DNA of 64,000 nt, taken from NCBI GenBank assembly GCA_028694115.1, contig JAQUUB010000005.1, positions 28,087 to 92,086 of the forward strand, written 5' to 3'. The notes beneath the pieces are model-generated. The model had not been told where the DNA came from and searched no databases. It was given only the letters and a program-made list of their open reading frames with translations. The position numbers were made by a program, and so were the translations under genes. This DNA is from Lachnospiraceae bacterium (GTDB lineage: Bacteria; Bacillota_A; Clostridia; Lachnospirales; Lachnospiraceae). Position 1 is the first letter of the stretch; each line of letters begins with the position of its first letter. Shown here piece after piece: positions 62,601 to 64,000 of this stretch.

Positions 62601-62620
62601 TGATAAAATGTAATCTTCAT
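59606..62620 (-). CDS. 1004-residue flagellar-operon repeat protein (DUF6240-like) with a FliK-like C-terminus
   Basis: Soluble, mostly helical protein without signal peptide or membrane span. A short motif (about [LP]-x-T-x-E-N-[IL]) recurs with a preceding helix: at about 166-173 (LPLTQENI), 203-209, 263-270 (LPLTPENL), 341-347, 457-463, 528-536, 642-650 (ELSLGNLL) and 774-781. The last 130 residues (about 874-970) show alternating strands (IPITIDGETSAIHLQIV; GKVQCTLYT) and then two helices and a closing strand (EEIQVIRT). That layout resembles the FliK C-terminal Flg_hook domain, which switches export specificity. It fits DUF6240, a family I know only from flagellated Lachnospiraceae. It is the first gene of a unit with flagellin and fliS, behind a sigma-D-type promoter. 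Function is unknown. Confidence 0.72.
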   Translation of the reverse strand: MKITFYHENQKSNVEKENDLKTSYLTSENTKKSSYDGIKIDISGTVMDNAAYSSPERAKSQGKTLEECRQDVGQVDLALQRKYMAVMSNSLSTEDYAKLQEGGFDPGDMSPEEIVTVVDQIKAKLAEAGVEVSGYTDTLDESELEAVTGNKGRAITIENKLKEQDLPLTQENIDDSKKALQQAKEMTSVSENAMKYMVTNQMQPTIENIYLAEYSSGNYYTKKAEEVDFNSIKDQIEKVIETAGLEVNDESRKDAEWMIEKGLPLTPENLELFEDIKNITFPINEDQLMNAIGNAKSQGKSAVQASLIEKEPYSEKAKEIYNKVQSITDTKLQKVVNNKEALTIDNLTSDGQKNTTYSQTDYDLISAKRILEETRLQMTVEANIKLLKSNYSIETADLSQLVDSLKELEQQYYGVLFGKNTENLADKVNQYKETTSTLNAIKFVPADVVAKISSTETFTLKDIEIEGSNLKNLYEKAGESYESLKTEVRGDLGDSIKKAFRNMDGLLEELGMPKSTDNERAVRILGYNQMSVNEESMNQVKEADQKVNRLIEKMIPANTLQLIKEGINPLKESIDSLTNKIDALESTDSKETEKYSKFLWKLEKEDAITQEEREAFIGIYRLFSQIEKSDGALIGNVLNQNAELSLGNLLSASRSRKQAGMNISIDDNFGGLESLNAKDLSISDQIEKGFTNSSAEANYYQSAGKEIMDKIDPYKLHQMDITLDATVDEVLDNMRELSGNEELELAYREEQAQIIRNVNQSEASVMQRLIDIEEPVTVTMLQAANDLLGKGTKLFKKLNEYSEKQDKDYTNLADNVIDEFDSKDQAESVYQQFCEESKEIIRAEMDDTDLKAVDIKELKLFHKELNLMSHMSQNECYEIPITIDGETSAIHLQIVHGKESGKVQCTLYTEKYGNLASEFKVAKNIVSGYMAADSQEGVNFLKSKQEEFASSIKETGKEIEEIQVIRTNSSISFEFNPNQEDKVSTKDLYKVAKTLLMTLKNGNA

Positions 62621-62665
62621 TTATATCCCCATCTCCTAAAATCTCATCTAACATACTTATCTTTT

Positions 62666-62692
62666 ATTTCGGCTCAAAGTTACGGAAACTTA
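62666..62692 (-). promoter_or_regulatory. sigma-D (sigma-28)-type promoter of the flagellin unit
   Basis: On the minus strand TAAG (62689-62692), 15 bp, then GCCGAAAT (62666-62673). The B. subtilis sigma-D consensus is TAAA-N15-GCCGATAT, so only two bases differ. It sits 46 bp before the start of the 1004-residue gene and directly after the binding-protein stop. Confidence 0.75.
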
Positions 62693-62694
62693 AC

Positions 62695-64000
62695 CTATTC
62701 CTCACCATCTATTTCTGCCCACTCATTTTCAATTAATGTACATATTTCATCCTTACTTGCACCATTTACATATTTTTTCATAAGCGTACCAAATTCTTCA
62801 TGCCAGCTATCTGTTGAATAAGTGATACTTAATTCTGCAGAACCCTTTGTTTGTACTAATTCTTCTCCCTGCTTAATAATTTCTAAATTACTTTCTGATA
62901 CGGTAGCAATAGGCGGTACCACCTTCGCCACATTTGTGAACCAATTGATTCCATAGTCCGATGTATACCACCAATTAACAAAATCTAACGTTTCCTGTAA
63001 ATGTTCCGAGTCATTATATACATGTAAAGCCGAATCTGATCCAGCTATAACCTGGCATTCCTCTGGATCATTTGTTACGGGATATCCATTAAATCCTATT
63101 TTCAAATTAGGATTCTGTGCTAAGCAATCCGCCTCTATCCATGCTCCTTGTCCTACCACAAATGCCGTCTCTCCTTCTGAAAATGTTTTTATCTGGTCCA
63201 TTAAAGTTGTATCTATTGGTGAAAGATCCGCATTTTCTTTCGTTAAATCTATAAAGTCAAAATAATTATTATATAATTCTTTATAATCTTTTATATTTGC
63301 TTCCCCTATTTCAAATTTATGTACCAAGGCTGCAGGATCACCACAAGGACTGTTTTTTGCTGCAACATCAAAATAGTGTTGCCAAATATGCTTATAAACC
63401 CACCATTCTTTATATCCCGTAGTGAAAGGAGTGTAACCAGACGCTTTAATCTTTCTACAAGCATCCTTCATTTCCTTTATCGTAGAGGGAAATTCTGTTA
63501 CACCGGATGACTCCAACACGTCTTTATTATAAACGATTCCAAAATAATTACCCTTCAAAGGAAAACCATAAATTCCGCCTCCCGATTTCATATCAAAGGC
63601 TACATAGGGAAGCATTGCTTTTGCCAAGGGTTCCTCTTCTAAATTATAGGACCACTCCCTAAACATATCCGTTTCTTTTCCTGCCGTGGTAGAAAAAATA
63701 TCTGGTACCTCTCCTGCATTCATTCTATTTATTAATTGGGTAGGATAATCACTTTGTATTGTCTCATACTTGATTGTGACGTTTGGCTCCACCTTTTTAT
63801 ATTCTTCTATTAGTTGATCTATAGCATACCGATATTCCGGTGAATTAATGAACATCACGATTTCCACATTTTGATTTTCTACTTCTGCCTCTGTATCTGC
63901 TTCTGTATTCTCACTAGAAATTTCTTCCTCATTTTTATCCGCACTAGTTTCTGATATGGTTTTCTCTTCTTCTTTTACGTTGGAACTACATCCAATTAAA
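62695..64000 (-). CDS. sugar ABC transporter substrate-binding lipoprotein (5' end outside the window)
   Basis: The frame is open to the window end and includes the lipobox LIGC|SS at 63985-63999, so only about 18-20 signal-peptide residues are missing. An acidic tether of about 40 residues rich in Glu/Thr follows, then a family 1 solute-binding domain (SPEYRYAIDQLIEEYKKVEP; NAGEVPDIFSTTAGKE; FPLKGNYFGIVYNKDVLESSGV; FSEGETAFVVGQGAWIEADC). The protein should bind a sugar for ABC import. No permease genes are visible; they would lie outside or be encoded elsewhere. The Met near 63867 is internal, not the start. Confidence 0.9.
   Translation of the reverse strand, partial: LIGCSSNVKEEEKTISETSADKNEEEISSENTEADTEAEVENQNVEIVMFINSPEYRYAIDQLIEEYKKVEPNVTIKYETIQSDYPTQLINRMNAGEVPDIFSTTAGKETDMFREWSYNLEEEPLAKAMLPYVAFDMKSGGGIYGFPLKGNYFGIVYNKDVLESSGVTEFPSTIKEMKDACRKIKASGYTPFTTGYKEWWVYKHIWQHYFDVAAKNSPCGDPAALVHKFEIGEANIKDYKELYNNYFDFIDLTKENADLSPIDTTLMDQIKTFSEGETAFVVGQGAWIEADCLAQNPNLKIGFNGYPVTNDPEECQVIAGSDSALHVYNDSEHLQETLDFVNWWYTSDYGINWFTNVAKVVPPIATVSESNLEIIKQGEELVQTKGSAELSITYSTDSWHEEFGTLMKKYVNGASKDEICTLIENEWAEIDGEE

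Noticed and set aside
1..64000. CRISPR arrays, tRNA and rRNA genes, insertion sequences, prophage
   Set aside because: No spaced direct-repeat array, tRNA-type T-loop with matching cloverleaf, rRNA-like stretch or transposase/integrase frame was seen. The only tandem repeats are the coding ones at 130-309.

Overview
The window looks like a chromosomal segment from an AT-rich, spore-forming, flagellated anaerobe of the Clostridia, most likely Lachnospiraceae. This rests on three things. A Bacillus/Clostridium sporulation-division gene order is present (mazG, hup, rqcP, yabP, yabQ, divIC, spoIIE, tilS, hpt, ftsH). Further sporulation genes occur (bofA, yaaL, a CotS-family gene). Anaerobe oxidative-stress genes (perR with reverse rubrerythrin), a T-box leader and a Gram-positive Tad locus also occur. 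I see no rRNA, tRNA, insertion sequence, prophage or CRISPR array, and both ends cut through genes.

Layout. 1-0.44 kb: start of a secreted repeat protein, cut by the window edge. 0.75-8.3 kb: the division/sporulation block on the minus strand; its spoIIE encodes only the soluble part of SpoIIE and has a Spo0A-type promoter. 8.4-12.3 kb: a DHH phosphoesterase with an extra duplicated C-terminal module, a PEGA lipoprotein and a CotS-like protein. 12.4-16.8 kb: cca, ackA and proS behind a T-box. 16.8-20.7 kb: an AI-2E family permease, a pseudouridine synthase and a two-component system. 21-22 kb: perR and reverse rubrerythrin. 22-27.5 kb: dgt, a NYN/OST-HTH RNA-metabolism protein, and ahcY with an SAH/MTA deaminase. 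27.7-31.2 kb: a small accessory zone (HXXEE membrane protein, TetR regulator, DUF4143 ATPase, XRE regulator with membrane segments). 31.3-35.9 kb: a dehydrogenase, pgi, an unknown membrane protein, and TSCPD plus murG. 35.9-41.6 kb: a self-contained fructose PTS operon (EI, EIIA, FruR, FruK, EIIBC, HPr). 41.9-46.9 kb: small housekeeping enzymes, a flavodoxin/SCP2 fusion, a rhomboid protease and nagA. 47.3-57.2 kb: an 11-gene Tad/Flp-type pilus or secretion operon. 57.4-58 kb: bofA and yaaL. 58-62.7 kb: fliS, flagellin and a 1004-residue repeat protein behind a sigma-D-type promoter. 62.7-64 kb: a sugar-binding lipoprotein, cut by the window end.

The best candidates for something little described are four. 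The first is the 1004-residue protein in the late-flagellar transcription unit, which has repeated short motifs and a C-terminus that looks FliK-like. The second is the short SpoIIE without a membrane domain, still at its ancestral locus and under a Spo0A-like promoter. The third is the DHH phosphoesterase with two C-terminal PGDYG-like modules. The fourth is the Tad locus, with two prepilin peptidases, a CpaE-like protein without a normal Walker A motif, and a pseudopilin carrying two cysteine modules. All functional statements are by reading motifs and gene order; no database search was possible.
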